Source: Thermoanaerobaculia bacterium (GTDB lineage Bacteria > Acidobacteriota > Thermoanaerobaculia > Multivoradales > JAHEKO01). Taken from it: a stretch of 64,000 nucleotides of DNA. Positions 42,295 to 52,700 of this stretch are shown here, piece after piece (the stretch's first letter is position 1; every line of letters starts with the position of its first letter). The stretch lies in NCBI GenBank assembly GCA_947259925.1, contig CAMYOG010000005.1:62001-126000 (forward strand), given 5' to 3'. A program made the translations under genes and the position numbers. Under the pieces are notes generated by a model. It saw only the letters and a program-made list of their open reading frames with translations. It was not told where the DNA came from and ran no database searches.

Positions 42295-44070
42295 ATGAAG
42301 AAGACCTGGTTGACCGTTCTCGTTGTGCTGATCTTCCTGGGACTGCTGGCGGTCCTGTTCGGTCTGGCGATCCGCTCGCAACGACCGGCCGCGATTCAGC
42401 AGCAGACGATCCTCGAGCTCGACTTCGAGCGGGGCTACCCCGAGCACCTGCCCTTCCAGACGCTCACCGCCAGCTTCATCGAGGTCGTGCCGACGCTCCG
42501 GAGCGTGGTGGAGGCGCTGGATCGAGCGGCCGAGGACGATCGGGTCGTCGGTGTGGTAGCGCGCGTCGGCGCCGCTCCGATGGGCCTGGCGAGCATCCAG
42601 GAGCTGCGCGATGCCGTCGCTCGATTCCGCCGCTCGGGCAAGCCCGCGATCGCCTACTCCGAGACTTTCGGGGAATGGCGCGCGGCCAACGCCGCCTTCT
42701 ACCTGGCGAGTGCCTTCGACCAGATCTACCTGCAGCCGTCGGGGGACGTCAGCCTGACCGGGCTCCACTACGAGACGCCGTTCTACCGCGGGCTGCTCGA
42801 GAAGCTCGATATCGTGCCCAGCCTCGGCCAGCGCTACGAGTACAAGAACGCGCCCAACAGCTTCACCCAGACCTCGTACACGGCTCCCCACCGCGAGGCG
42901 GTGCAAGCGCTCGCCGATTCACACTTCGAGCAGATAGTGCGCGGCATCGCCGAGGCCCGCGAGCTCCCCGAGGAGGACGTCCGTGACGCCAGCAATCGCA
43001 GCCCGCTGCTCGGCCAGGAGGCGATCGCGGCCGGGCTGGTGGACGAGCTCGCCTACCGCGACACCGTCTACGCGCAGCTCGAGGAGCGGTTCCGGGACGC
43101 CGACTTCGTGCCGCTGTCACGCTACCTGCGGCAGGACTACCGCCCGTTTGCCTGGACGCCGACGCCGGTCTGGGGCCGCAAGGTGGCGCTCATCTACGGC
43201 GTCGGCGGGGTGGTGCGCGGCGAGAGCGGCTACGACCCGATCTTCGACAGCCTGGCCATGGGCTCGGATACGGTTGCCGGTGCGTTCCGGGAGGCGATCG
43301 AAGACGACGACGTCGAGGCGATCCTCTTCCGGGTCTCGAGCCCCGGCGGCTCGTACGTCGCCTCGGACACGATCTGGCGCGAGGTGATCCGCGCTCAGGA
43401 GGCCGGCAAGCCGGTGGTCGTCTCGATGGGGGACGTCGCCGCGTCAGGCGGCTACTTCGTCGCCATGGCGGCAGACGCGATCGTCGCCCAGCCCGCCACC
43501 GTCACCGGCTCGATCGGAGTCTACGGCGGCAAGCTGGTCAGCCGTGGCCTGTGGGCGAAGGCCGGGATCTCCTTCGACGACGTCGGGACCAGCGAGCGCG
43601 CCCGCATCTGGAGCGGTAACCACGCGTTCGGCGAGGGCGACTGGGGCCGCATCGAAGAGTCGCTCGACCGGATCTACGAGGACTTCACCGGCAAGGTCGC
43701 CGAGGGTCGGTCGATGACCCGTGCCGAGGTGCACGAGGTCGCCCGCGGCCGAATCTGGACCGGTCAGGACGCTCTCGAGCGCGGCCTGGTCGACGAACTG
43801 GGTGGCTTCGACGTCGCGATGCGCCGGGTGCGCGAGGCGATGGGAGTCGACGAGGACGAGGATCTCGCCGTGGAGGAGTTCCCACGACCGAGATCGCCGT
43901 TCGAGCTGTTCAGCGAGGGGCGGTGGATCGGAGGGCGAACGGGGGAGACGCTCCAGGGGATGGTCGAGATCGCCCGGCCACTGGCCGAGCTCGCTCGTGA
44001 TCTGGGCCTCCTGGAGGCCCCGACCGACCCCCTGCGCCTCTGGCTGCCCCGGCCGCGGGAGGGGCGCTAG
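42295..44070 (+). CDS. sppA: Signal peptide peptidase SppA, 67-kDa type
   Basis: 591 residues with an N-terminal membrane anchor (about 5-26). Two tandem S49 domains are present: the N-terminal one carries the catalytic Lys184 (YEYKNAPNSF) and the C-terminal one the Ser near 384 (MGDVAASGGYFVA), as in E. coli SppA. It cuts signal peptides left in the membrane after secretion. The length fits the double-domain form. Its TAG overlaps the GTG of the M23 peptidase gene by 1 nt, so they are coupled. Confidence 0.93.
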   Translation: MKKTWLTVLVVLIFLGLLAVLFGLAIRSQRPAAIQQQTILELDFERGYPEHLPFQTLTASFIEVVPTLRSVVEALDRAAEDDRVVGVVARVGAAPMGLASIQELRDAVARFRRSGKPAIAYSETFGEWRAANAAFYLASAFDQIYLQPSGDVSLTGLHYETPFYRGLLEKLDIVPSLGQRYEYKNAPNSFTQTSYTAPHREAVQALADSHFEQIVRGIAEARELPEEDVRDASNRSPLLGQEAIAAGLVDELAYRDTVYAQLEERFRDADFVPLSRYLRQDYRPFAWTPTPVWGRKVALIYGVGGVVRGESGYDPIFDSLAMGSDTVAGAFREAIEDDDVEAILFRVSSPGGSYVASDTIWREVIRAQEAGKPVVVSMGDVAASGGYFVAMAADAIVAQPATVTGSIGVYGGKLVSRGLWAKAGISFDDVGTSERARIWSGNHAFGEGDWGRIEESLDRIYEDFTGKVAEGRSMTRAEVHEVARGRIWTGQDALERGLVDELGGFDVAMRRVREAMGVDEDEDLAVEEFPRPRSPFELFSEGRWIGGRTGETLQGMVEIARPLAELARDLGLLEAPTDPLRLWLPRPREGR

Positions 44071-44894
44071 TGCACCGGGGAGGGCTGGGCGTCGCTCTCG
44101 CCCTGATGGTGTCGCTCGCCACGGCCGCCTCGGCTCGGTCGCAAGAGGTGACCGCTCCCCCCGGTGGGCTGGTCCGCTGGCCGGGGGAGGATCTCGAGCG
44201 CTGCGGTCGCGGCGGCCAGGCCTGGACTCCGATCGATGGCGCCTGCTGGTACCCGATCGACCTGTTGGAGCAGGCGAGCTCGATTCAGATCTGGCGCGAC
44301 ACCGGCGGCGGCCGCGAGAGCGTCCCGGTGCGGGTCGCCGACTACCCCTACCCGGTGCAGTACATCACCCTCGAGGACGATTCCAGGGTGAACCTCTCGG
44401 AGGCCGACGCCGCCCGCGCGGCGCGCGAGTCGAAGCGGGTCGGTGCCCTCTGGTCGACCGACGGTCCGACACGCTTCGCCCTGCCGCTGGCGGCGCCACT
44501 TGCCGAGCTGCCCGAGGGAGGGCGCTTCGGCTCGCGTCGCTTCTTCAACGATCAACCGCGCAGTCCCCACAGCGGCGCCGACTTTGGCGCCGCCGCCGGT
44601 ACGCCGGTGCTGTCGGTCGCCGCCGGAACCGTGGTCATGGCTGCCGATCTGTTCTTCTCGGGCAAGAGCATCTTCGTCCATCACGGCGACGGGCTGATCA
44701 GTATGTACTTCCATCTCTCCGAGCTGGCCGTGGCGGAGGGAGACGAGGTGGTGCGCGGAGAAACCGTCGGCCTGGTCGGGGCGACCGGCCGAGCGACCGG
44801 ACCCCATCTCCACTTCGGAGTCCGCTGGCGCGGGGCGCGGATCGATCCCGCGCTCCTGCTGAGCAGCCCGGAGACGCTGCCCGGTCCCCGGTGA
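44070..44894 (+). CDS. Exported M23-family metallopeptidase
   Basis: 274 residues. A signal peptide (about 1-23) precedes a beta-rich segment and a C-terminal LytM domain with the Zn motifs SPHSGADFGA (HxxxD) and PHLHFGV (HxH); the intermediate HHGDGLISMYFHLSEL is also typical. It should cut peptidoglycan cross-links or peptides in the periplasm. GTG 44070 overlaps the sppA stop. It pairs with SppA as an envelope-maintenance unit. Confidence 0.9.
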   Translation: MHRGGLGVALALMVSLATAASARSQEVTAPPGGLVRWPGEDLERCGRGGQAWTPIDGACWYPIDLLEQASSIQIWRDTGGGRESVPVRVADYPYPVQYITLEDDSRVNLSEADAARAARESKRVGALWSTDGPTRFALPLAAPLAELPEGGRFGSRRFFNDQPRSPHSGADFGAAAGTPVLSVAAGTVVMAADLFFSGKSIFVHHGDGLISMYFHLSELAVAEGDEVVRGETVGLVGATGRATGPHLHFGVRWRGARIDPALLLSSPETLPGPR

Positions 44895-44937
44895 GTCGGG
44901 TGCGTCGGTCGGCGTAGTCGAGCGGGCGTGGCCCGCC

Positions 44938-45873
44938 TCAGCTCTGGTCGGAGACGACGGTTGGCGTCGGGAGCGCCTCGTCGGCCGGGTAGAAGTCGAG
45001 CCGGTAGGCGAGCTCCGCGCGCACCCCGGGCCAGTCGTACCTCCCGACGTGCTTTCTGCGGATCCAGAGCTCGCGGCCGTCGACGAGCTCGAAGCAGATC
45101 GACCGGTCGTCTTCGGAGACGACGCCGACCAGCTCGCCCAGCTGCTCACGGCGCCGCTCGCCGTAGCGATCGTCGTAGCTCTCGATCCAGTCCGGTCCGA
45201 TCCGAACCTTCGGGCTCGCGAGCCCGGTGAGCACGACGTAGGGAAGGTACAGGGCGCCGCAGAGCGGCAACAGGAGTCTGAGCCACCAGCCGTTCTCAGT
45301 CACGCCCCGCATCACGCCGACAGTGCCGATCGCGGTAAAGGCGGCCACCGTCAGGCCGATCAGCAGGACGTGGCGCTTGCCGAGCTTCGGATAGGAGGCG
45401 ACCGGCTCGCGACCCCTGGCGGTGACGGTCGGGGCAGAGCCGTGCCGTAGGAGCCGAGCTGGCCGAGCGCGCACCTCGACGCGGCTCAGGAATCGATAGC
45501 CGCGGCGCGGAACGGTCTCCAGAAAGACCGGATCGGCGGCACGGTCGCCCAGAGTGCGACGGACCTCCCGGATGCAGTAGTTGAGGCCCTGCTCGCAGTC
45601 GACGAAGTAGTCGTCGCCCCAGAGAAGCTGCTGAAGCTCGCCGCGCGTCACCAGCCTGCCGGGCCGCTCCGCCAGGTAGCGCAGGACCCTGGACGGCTGC
45701 GGCTGGAGCCGCACCGGCCTGGAGGTCGAGTCGGGGCCGCGCCTGAAGAGCTCGCCGCTCGAGGCGATCAGCTCGAAGTCGCCGAAGCACAGCCGGCGCC
45801 CGGCGGGGGCGGGCGCGGACGAGCGCCGGGCCGATTGCGATCGGTCGGGAGTCGCCGCGAGGTGTCCGGTCAT
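44938..45873 (-). CDS. Membrane-bound winged-helix regulator (ToxR/CadC-like)
   Basis: 311 residues. Residues about 29-133 form an OmpR/PhoB-type winged helix (LCFGDFELIASSGELFRRG, LLWGDDYFVDCEQGLNYCIREVRRTLGD, VFLETVPRRGYRFL). Two membrane helices follow (about 172-190 and 200-218), then a C-terminal cytoplasmic-looking beta-rich part (RIGPDWIESYDDRYGERRREQLGELVGVV) that resembles a PH-like domain. DNA binding at the membrane without a receiver domain is the CadC/ToxR scheme, though those have a periplasmic C-terminus. Target unknown. Confidence 0.8.
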   Translation of the reverse strand: MTGHLAATPDRSQSARRSSAPAPAGRRLCFGDFELIASSGELFRRGPDSTSRPVRLQPQPSRVLRYLAERPGRLVTRGELQQLLWGDDYFVDCEQGLNYCIREVRRTLGDRAADPVFLETVPRRGYRFLSRVEVRARPARLLRHGSAPTVTARGREPVASYPKLGKRHVLLIGLTVAAFTAIGTVGVMRGVTENGWWLRLLLPLCGALYLPYVVLTGLASPKVRIGPDWIESYDDRYGERRREQLGELVGVVSEDDRSICFELVDGRELWIRRKHVGRYDWPGVRAELAYRLDFYPADEALPTPTVVSDQS

Positions 45874-46040
45874 CGAGTCGATCCGTCGAGTATGGGTACG
45901 TCCGCGCTCGGAGCCGGTTCATCGAACTCGCCCCGCCGGGAGAGCGCTTCGTCACCGGTCGAGACGCTCCTCAGGGCTCGCTTCGACAGGGCTCATCGAG
46001 CGCTCAGAAGCCGCCGGCCGGAGGAGCCGTAGCAGAGAGC

Positions 46041-46649
46041 GTGCGACGTATCTGTCTCGGCCTACCGCTGATCGCGAGCTTGTCGCTCGCCGCGCCGCCC
46101 GCGGCCGGCGAGTGCACCCGCACACGCGCGCTCGATCCGCCGCCGATGGCGAGCAGCATCGGCCTCTTCGCCGACCCGCGGTTGCCGGCTGCGGTGGTGC
46201 GGCGAGCGATCAGCGCATGGTCGGTCTGTCCCGCCTACGGTCGGGACTTTCCGGGGCTGACGGTCGGTCGCAGCGGCACGCGCGATCTGTTCGTGAAGTT
46301 CGATCCCTCAGCCGTCGGTGTCGACGACGCCTGCGGACGGTTCAGCGGTCGCGAGATCACCCTCTACGCCCGGACGCGAACGCGCGCGGGCAACATCGTC
46401 GGCTGCGGACCGTTGTCACAGAACCTGATGCACGAGATCGGTCACGCGCTCGGCCTCGCCGACGCACCGAGGTCGTGCGACAGCTTCGCGATGGCCAAGC
46501 TGAACCCGCGCAACAGGTTTCATCGGCGGGTCCAGCCGAGCGAGTGTCGGTTGCTCGCGCGGCGGTGGATCGTGGCCGGACCGGCGCTCCCCGCCGAGAG
46601 CCGCCTGATGGCGACGCCGTTCGGTGCTAGCGGCCCTGGTTACCCTTGA
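46041..46649 (+). CDS. Exported metzincin-like zinc metalloprotease
   Basis: 202 residues. A signal peptide (about 1-23) precedes a small matrixin-like domain with HEIGHALGLAD, the HExxHxxGxxD variant of the metzincin zinc motif. There is an early ISAWSVCPAY helix typical of the fold and paired Cys residues. Where metzincins have a Met-turn, FAMAKLNPR follows about 15 residues later. The start is GTG 46041. No partner gene is evident; it converges with the antiporter gene across 2 bp. Confidence 0.75.
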   Translation: MRRICLGLPLIASLSLAAPPAAGECTRTRALDPPPMASSIGLFADPRLPAAVVRRAISAWSVCPAYGRDFPGLTVGRSGTRDLFVKFDPSAVGVDDACGRFSGREITLYARTRTRAGNIVGCGPLSQNLMHEIGHALGLADAPRSCDSFAMAKLNPRNRFHRRVQPSECRLLARRWIVAGPALPAESRLMATPFGASGPGYP

Positions 46650-46651
46650 CG

Positions 46652-48541
46652 TCAGGTCGTCTCGGTCGTGCCAGGGATCGTCGGCACTTCCTGCCAGCCC
46701 TGATCGAGCAACCAGTTGACCCCGATCTCGCGACGATCCCTGCGCACCAGGACCCGCAGCTCGTCCCCCGGCTTGACGCGTAGCTCGGACGAGTAGAGGA
46801 AGATCCGAGTACCCCGTCGAATCACCAGCGGCAGCACGACGCGGCTGCGCTCGCGCTCCTCGGTGTTCTCGATCGGCGGCCGCTTGCTCGGCTCGCGCGG
46901 CAGCTCGCACATCCAGCTCTCCAGCGACGCCTGGTCGCGCTCGACCAGGCCGCTCCACAGGTGCAGATAGTGCGGCCCGTCCCACAGGACCCTGCCACCC
47001 AGGTTGTGGATCATCTGCGGGGTGACGTGCGCGCCCTCGCGGCTCAGCGCCGCCCAGACCTCGACCCCCTTGGAACGCTCCCGGACCCGCCGGGTGAATA
47101 GCAGGTTGACCTCGTCATTCGGCGTCAACCCGAGGCAGCGGGCGCGGCTGTCGATCTCCGCGCGCGCCAGGAGGCGCGGCTCGAGGGCGTTGCCGAACAC
47201 CACCCGAAAGCCGCGCGCCTCGGCGACGTTGCACGCGCCAGGGTTGGCGTCGAGCAGGAGCACGTCCTCGCCAACGTCACGATAGAGCTCGGCGCAGGCG
47301 AGGGCGAGCGGATTGGCGCCGAGGATCGCGGTTCCGGTGTTGCTCGGTCGACGGACGCCCAGCAGCCCGGCGAGCAGCCCGCCGCTCAGTCCCTGGATCA
47401 AGACCGTGGCAGCGATCACCAGGAAGACCAGGGCGCGCAGCTGACTGCCGCCTTCGATGCCGGCGGCGTCGAGCTCCTGCGCGAAGAGGGAGGAGACCGC
47501 CGCGGCGACGATCCCCCGCGGAGCCATCCACGACAGGAAGGCCTTCTCGCGCGCCGAGAGGCTGGAGCCGGCAGTGCCGATCAGGATGTTGAGCGGCCGG
47601 ACGACGAGCATCAGAGCGAGCACGGTCCAGACGCCGCCGACGCCGAGCGCCTCGACGTCCTCGACTCGCACGTCCGCCGCCAGCAGCACGAACAGCATGC
47701 CGATCAGCATCACGGTCAGCTGCTCCTTGAACTCCCGCAGGTCGTGCAGCTGCCGCGCCTCGAAGTTGCCCACCACCAGTCCGGCGACCGTCACCGCCAT
47801 GATGCCGCTCTCGGGCTGCATGGCGTTCGACAGCTGGAAGAGGGCGAGCACCAGCGACAGGATGAAGACGTTCTCGAGTCCTTCGGGCACGATCCGCTCG
47901 AAGCGCAGCAGCCCGCCGATGATGGCGCCACCGACTGCACCGATCAGCGCCCCGACTCCGAGGCGGATCAGGAGGTCAACGGCACCGGCCGCCAGACTCT
48001 CGCTCGGGTGGAGCACGATCTCGAGCACGACCACCGCGGCGATCGCGCCGATCGGGTCGATCAGGACCCCCTCCGCCTCGAGCACGGTGGCGACGCCACG
48101 GCTGAGGCGCACGCGCCGGAGGATCGGGCCGATGACGGTCGGACCGGTGACGATCACCAGGGCACCGAACAGCGACGCGAGGCTCCAGCTCCAGTCGAGG
48201 CAGAGGCGTGCCGCGATGGCCGCCCCGACGCCGGTCACCGCGGCCCCGATCGTCACCAGACGCTGGATGCTCCGCGCCTCGCGGCGCAGCCGCCGGATGC
48301 GCAGGTTGAGGCCGCCCTCGAACAGGATCACGGCGACCGCAAAGCCGACCAGCATCTGCAGCGTGTCTCCGAGGACCTCCGGCCGGATCACGTTGGCGAC
48401 GTCCGGGCCGAGCAGCACGCCGGCGCCGAGCAGCAGGACGATCCCCGGGATCTTCAGGTGCCGTGCGAGCGCCTGAGCGACCATGCCCACCGCGAGCGCG
48501 ATCGCCAGGTGGAGCGCCGGGTTGTCGAGTCCCTGGTGCAC
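46652..48541 (-). CDS. CPA-type Na+(K+)/H+ antiporter with C-terminal TrkA domains
   Basis: 629 residues. Residues about 5-390 hold some 12-13 membrane helices of the CPA1/CPA2 antiporters, including FEGGLNLRI and VLIDPIGAIAAVV with the ion-binding Asp. Residues about 395-520 are a TrkA-N/RCK-like nucleotide-binding domain (ILGANPLALACAELYRDVGEDVLLLDANP), and a TrkA-C-like end carries VKPGDELRVLV. It exchanges Na+ or K+ for protons, gated by a cytoplasmic ligand. GTG 48541 lies 9 nt after TAGAAT on this strand. Confidence 0.9.
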   Translation of the reverse strand: MHQGLDNPALHLAIALAVGMVAQALARHLKIPGIVLLLGAGVLLGPDVANVIRPEVLGDTLQMLVGFAVAVILFEGGLNLRIRRLRREARSIQRLVTIGAAVTGVGAAIAARLCLDWSWSLASLFGALVIVTGPTVIGPILRRVRLSRGVATVLEAEGVLIDPIGAIAAVVVLEIVLHPSESLAAGAVDLLIRLGVGALIGAVGGAIIGGLLRFERIVPEGLENVFILSLVLALFQLSNAMQPESGIMAVTVAGLVVGNFEARQLHDLREFKEQLTVMLIGMLFVLLAADVRVEDVEALGVGGVWTVLALMLVVRPLNILIGTAGSSLSAREKAFLSWMAPRGIVAAAVSSLFAQELDAAGIEGGSQLRALVFLVIAATVLIQGLSGGLLAGLLGVRRPSNTGTAILGANPLALACAELYRDVGEDVLLLDANPGACNVAEARGFRVVFGNALEPRLLARAEIDSRARCLGLTPNDEVNLLFTRRVRERSKGVEVWAALSREGAHVTPQMIHNLGGRVLWDGPHYLHLWSGLVERDQASLESWMCELPREPSKRPPIENTEERERSRVVLPLVIRRGTRIFLYSSELRVKPGDELRVLVRRDRREIGVNWLLDQGWQEVPTIPGTTETT

Positions 48542-48679
48542 GATCGGGTGATTCTAGCTCTGTGAATCGGGAGCATCGGCTGCCGTTCGCGGCGCTATAC
48601 TGAAACGGGTACCCCGGCTGCAACGTCCGAGCCCGGTATCCGTACCTCCAGAACAGCCGTACCGACCGAGAGATCACTG

Positions 48680-49759
48680 GTGAGAGCAAGCGCAATCATT
48701 CCCGCAGTCGGGGTCTCCATCCTGGTGGCGGCGGCCCTGGTTGCGCAGCCCCCCGAGATGGTGCTGCCGGTCAGCTATACCGAGGCGGTCAACCATGACC
48801 TGCGCGAGACGCTCGAGCTGAGCGGCTCGGTCGCTTCACGCCGCTCGAGCGTCGTCGCCAGCAGCATCGCCGGCGTCGTGATCGAGCTGCGCGCACGCGA
48901 CGGGCAGGCGGTCCGCCGCGGCTCGACCCTGGCACGCCTCCGCCCCGATACCTTCGAGCTCCGGCTGCGGTCGGCCGAAGGTCAGCTGGCCGAGGCGGAA
49001 GCGCGCCTCAAGCTGGCGCAAGGCCGCCGCGACCGGGCGCAGGGGCTGTGGGACGAACGGGTCATCAGCCGCCAGGAGCTGGACGACGCGCTGACCGAGG
49101 TCGAAGCGGGCGCGGGTAGGGTCGCCCAGCTGCAGGCCGACGTCGCCAACTACCGCGACGAGCTGGCGCGGACGGTCATCCGCGCGCCGTTCAACGGCGT
49201 CGTGGTCAAGGAGCACACGGCGATCGGCGAGTGGGTCTCGGCCGGCGATCCGGTCGTCGAGCTGGTCGACGTCGGCGATCTCGAGGTGACGCTCGAGGTG
49301 CCCGAGTCCTTCTACGGCGGCCTACAGGTCGGCGAGCCGGTGGCGGTCTCGATCGCCGCCCTGCCCGGCCTCGCGATCGAAGGCGAGGTGCGCTCGGTCG
49401 TGCCCAAGGCCGATCCGAAGGCCCGGACCTTCCCGGTGAAGGTGGCGATTCCCAACGAAGAGAACCGCGTCGGTGTCGGCATGCTGGCGCGGGTCAAGCT
49501 GGCGATCGGCCGCGCTGCTCCCCGGGTGATGGTGCCCAAGGACGCGATCGTCGCCCAGGGTCCGCGGCGGTTCGTGTTCGTGATCGGCGAGGACGATCGG
49601 GCGCAGGCCGTCGACGTGAGCACGGGCGCGAGCCAGGGCGTCTGGATCGCCGTTCAGGGAGAGATCGACGCGGGCGCTCGGGTCGTCACCCAGGGGAACG
49701 AGCGGCTGATGCCCGGTGTGCAGGTCGACCCCAAGCTCAAGGAGTTCGCCAGGCCATGA
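48680..49759 (+). CDS. RND efflux periplasmic adaptor (HlyD/MFP family)
   Basis: 359 residues. A signal sequence is followed by a lipoyl half-motif (SGSVASRRSSVVASSIAGVVIEL), a coiled-coil hairpin (about 95-150, EGQLAEAEARLKLAQGRRDRAQGLWDE region), the second lipoyl half (TVIRAPFNGVVVKEHTAIGEWV) and beta-barrel and membrane-proximal domains. It links the inner-membrane pump to an outer-membrane channel. The next gene, the RND pump, overlaps its stop (ATGA). No TolC-like gene is in the window. The start is GTG 48680; a TATACT lies at 48597-48602. Confidence 0.9.
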   Translation: MRASAIIPAVGVSILVAAALVAQPPEMVLPVSYTEAVNHDLRETLELSGSVASRRSSVVASSIAGVVIELRARDGQAVRRGSTLARLRPDTFELRLRSAEGQLAEAEARLKLAQGRRDRAQGLWDERVISRQELDDALTEVEAGAGRVAQLQADVANYRDELARTVIRAPFNGVVVKEHTAIGEWVSAGDPVVELVDVGDLEVTLEVPESFYGGLQVGEPVAVSIAALPGLAIEGEVRSVVPKADPKARTFPVKVAIPNEENRVGVGMLARVKLAIGRAAPRVMVPKDAIVAQGPRRFVFVIGEDDRAQAVDVSTGASQGVWIAVQGEIDAGARVVTQGNERLMPGVQVDPKLKEFARP

Positions 49760-52700
49760 ATCTCGTCGAGGGCTCGATCAGGTATCCGGTGCGCGTCGCC
49801 GTCGGCGCTATCCTGCTGCTGCTCTTCGGCGGACTGGCTCTCTTTCGAATTCCGGTCCAGCTGACGCCGACCGTCGACGAGCCGGAGGTGACCGTCGGTA
49901 CCTTCTGGCCCGGAGCCAGCCCGCAGGAGATCGAGCGCGAGATCGTCGATGAGCAGGAGGAGCAGCTGCAGGGTCTGGAGGGACTCCTGCGGATGGAGAG
50001 CACCAGCTCCGACAGCTTCGGTTCGATCAAGCTGACCTTCCGCACCGGCATGGACGTCGACGCCGCGCTGCTGCGGGTCTCCAACCGCCTGCAGCAGGTG
50101 CCCCGCTATCCCGACGACGCCTTCAAACCGGTCGTGCAGTCGGGTGACGCCGACGCCAACGCGATGGCCTGGTTCGTCCTGCTGCCGACCGAGGACGGCG
50201 GTTTCGAGGGTGAGATTCCGGCCCAGCTCACCTTCTTCGACAACTTCATCAAGCCGGAGTTCGAGCGGGTGCCCGGAGTCGGGTCGGTCCGTGTTCACGG
50301 CGGCCGCGAGCGGGAGATGCAGGTGATCGCCGACCCGGCCGCGCTCTCGGCACGCGGGATCACGATCGTCGATCTGATGGCGGCGATCGATCGCGAGAAC
50401 CGCAACTACTCGGCCGGAGACTTCGACGAGGGCATCCGGCGGTACGTCGTCCGCACGGTCGGCGAGTATGCGGCGCCCGAGGAGATCGCGGACGTGGTCG
50501 TCGCGGTCAAGAACGGCGTGCCGGTCTACGTGCGCGACGTCGCCCGGGTCGAAGCCGCCTTCAGCAAGCGCGTCGCCGAGATCTTCTACATGGGCCAGCC
50601 GACCATGGCGTTCAACGCGGTACGCGCTCCGGGCGCCAACCTCCTGGAGGTAATGGCCGAGATCCGGGAGACGGTCGCGCGGGTCAATCGCGAGCTGCTC
50701 AACGAGCGCGGGCTCTACGTCGCCCTGGTCTACGACTCGACCGAGTACATCGAGAGCGCTATCGATCTGGTCCAGCAGAGCCTGGTCCTGGGCGGCTCGC
50801 TGGCGATCGTCGTGCTGCTGCTCTTCCTGCGCAGCCGCTCGAGCACCTTCGTGGTCGCGGTGGCGATCCCGATCAGCGTCATCGGGACTTTTCTGATGAT
50901 GGCCGCCTTCGGGCGCACCCTCAACGTGATCAGCCTCGCGGGCATGGCGTTCGCCGTCGGCATGGTGGTCGACAACTCGATCGTCGTGCTGGAGAACACC
51001 TACCGCCACCGCCAGCGCGGCAAGACCCGCTTCCGTGCCGCGTTCGACGGGGCGACCGAGGTCTGGGGCGCGGTCCTCGCCAGCACCCTGACTACGATCG
51101 CCGTCTTCCTGCCGATCCTGTTCGTGCGCGAGGAGGCCGGCCAGCTCTTCCGCGACATCGCGCTGGCGATCAGCTGTGCCGTCGGGCTCAGCCTGCTGGT
51201 GGCGATGACCGTCATTCCGAGCCTGTCCGGCAAGGTGCTGGGCGGCGTGACGCGCAAGGACCAGCAGCCGACCGGTTTCCAGGGCCTCTGGGGCGGCGCG
51301 GCGCTCGCCTCGCGCTTCACCGGCTGGGTTACGGACGTCGTCCATCGGATCACCGGTAGCACCGCGCGCCGGCTCGCGGTGGTGGTCGGCTTCACCGTAG
51401 CGGCGATCGGTCTCAGCTGGCTGCTGATGCCGAAGGCCGAGTATCTGCCGACCGGCAACCAGAACTTCCTCTTCGGGGTCATCCAGCCGCCGCCGGGTCA
51501 GAACCTGGAAGAGAACATCGCGATGAGCGACTACTACACTGACGGGCTCTCGCATCTCTGGACCCAGCCGCCCGAAGAGACCGTCGACGAGCCCGGAGGC
51601 GGGATCGGGGACTACTGGTTCGGCGCTACCCCGAACTTCGTCTTCATGGGCATCAGCGCGCGCGATCCGGTCCGGGTACGCGAGCTCCTGCCCGAGTTCG
51701 AGAGGATCAACCGGCAGTTGCCGGGAGCGTTCGCCTACGTCTTCCAGGCGAGCATCTTCCAGCGCAGCTTCGGCTCCGGCAGATCGATCGACGTCGAGCT
51801 GACCGGGCCGCGCCTGGAGCAGCTGATCGCTCTGGGCGGTCGGGTGCTCGGCGGGGTGATGGCCGAGCTGCCGACGGCCCAGGCCCGGCCGGTGCCGAGC
51901 CTCGATCTATCGAACCCGGAGGTGCACGTGCGCATTCACCGGCGCAAGGCCGCCGAGCTCGGCCTTTCCAACCGGGATCTGGGGACGATGGTCAACGCGC
52001 TGGTCGACGGTGCCAAGGCGAGCGACTACCAGCTGGATGGGCTCGAGGTCGATCTCAAGGTGATCGCCGAGGAGGACTGGGACTACCGGACCCACCTGAT
52101 CGAGCAGCTGCCGATCGCGGTTCCGTCTGGTGAGATCGTCACGGTCGGCTCGGTGGCGGAGGTCGAGGTCGCGAGCGGGCCGACTTCGATCGCCCATCGT
52201 GAGCGCCAGCGCTCGATCACCATCCAGGTGACTCCGCCCGAGGAGCTACCGCTGCAGGTCGCCATGGAGACGATCGACGAGAAGCTGCTCGAGCCGATGC
52301 GGGCGGCCGGCGAGCTGTCGGGGCTCTACCGCGCGCGCATGTCCGGTACCGCGGACAAGCTGACCCAGACCGCGGACGCCCTGATGTGGAACTTCGTCCT
52401 GGCGGTGGTCATCACCTACCTGTTGATGGCGGCGCTGTTCGAGAGCTTCCTCTATCCGCTGGTGATCCTGTTCAGCGTGCCCCTGGCGGCGCTCGGCGGC
52501 TTCCTGGGCCTGGGTGTGGTCAACCTGTTCACCTATCAGGCGCTCGATGTTCTGACCATGCTCGGGTTCATCATTCTGGTCGGCACGGTGGTCAACAACG
52601 CGATCCTGATCGTCCACCAGTCGCTCAACCACATGCGCGACGAGGGGATGGAGCCGCGCGACGCGATTCGCGAGTCGGTGCGGACGCGCATCCGGCCGAT

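Noticed and set aside
48542-48679. Additional small gene between the antiporter and RND adaptor genes
   Set aside because: No frame with a plausible start and coding bias; only divergent promoter elements (TAGAAT minus, TATACT plus) are visible.
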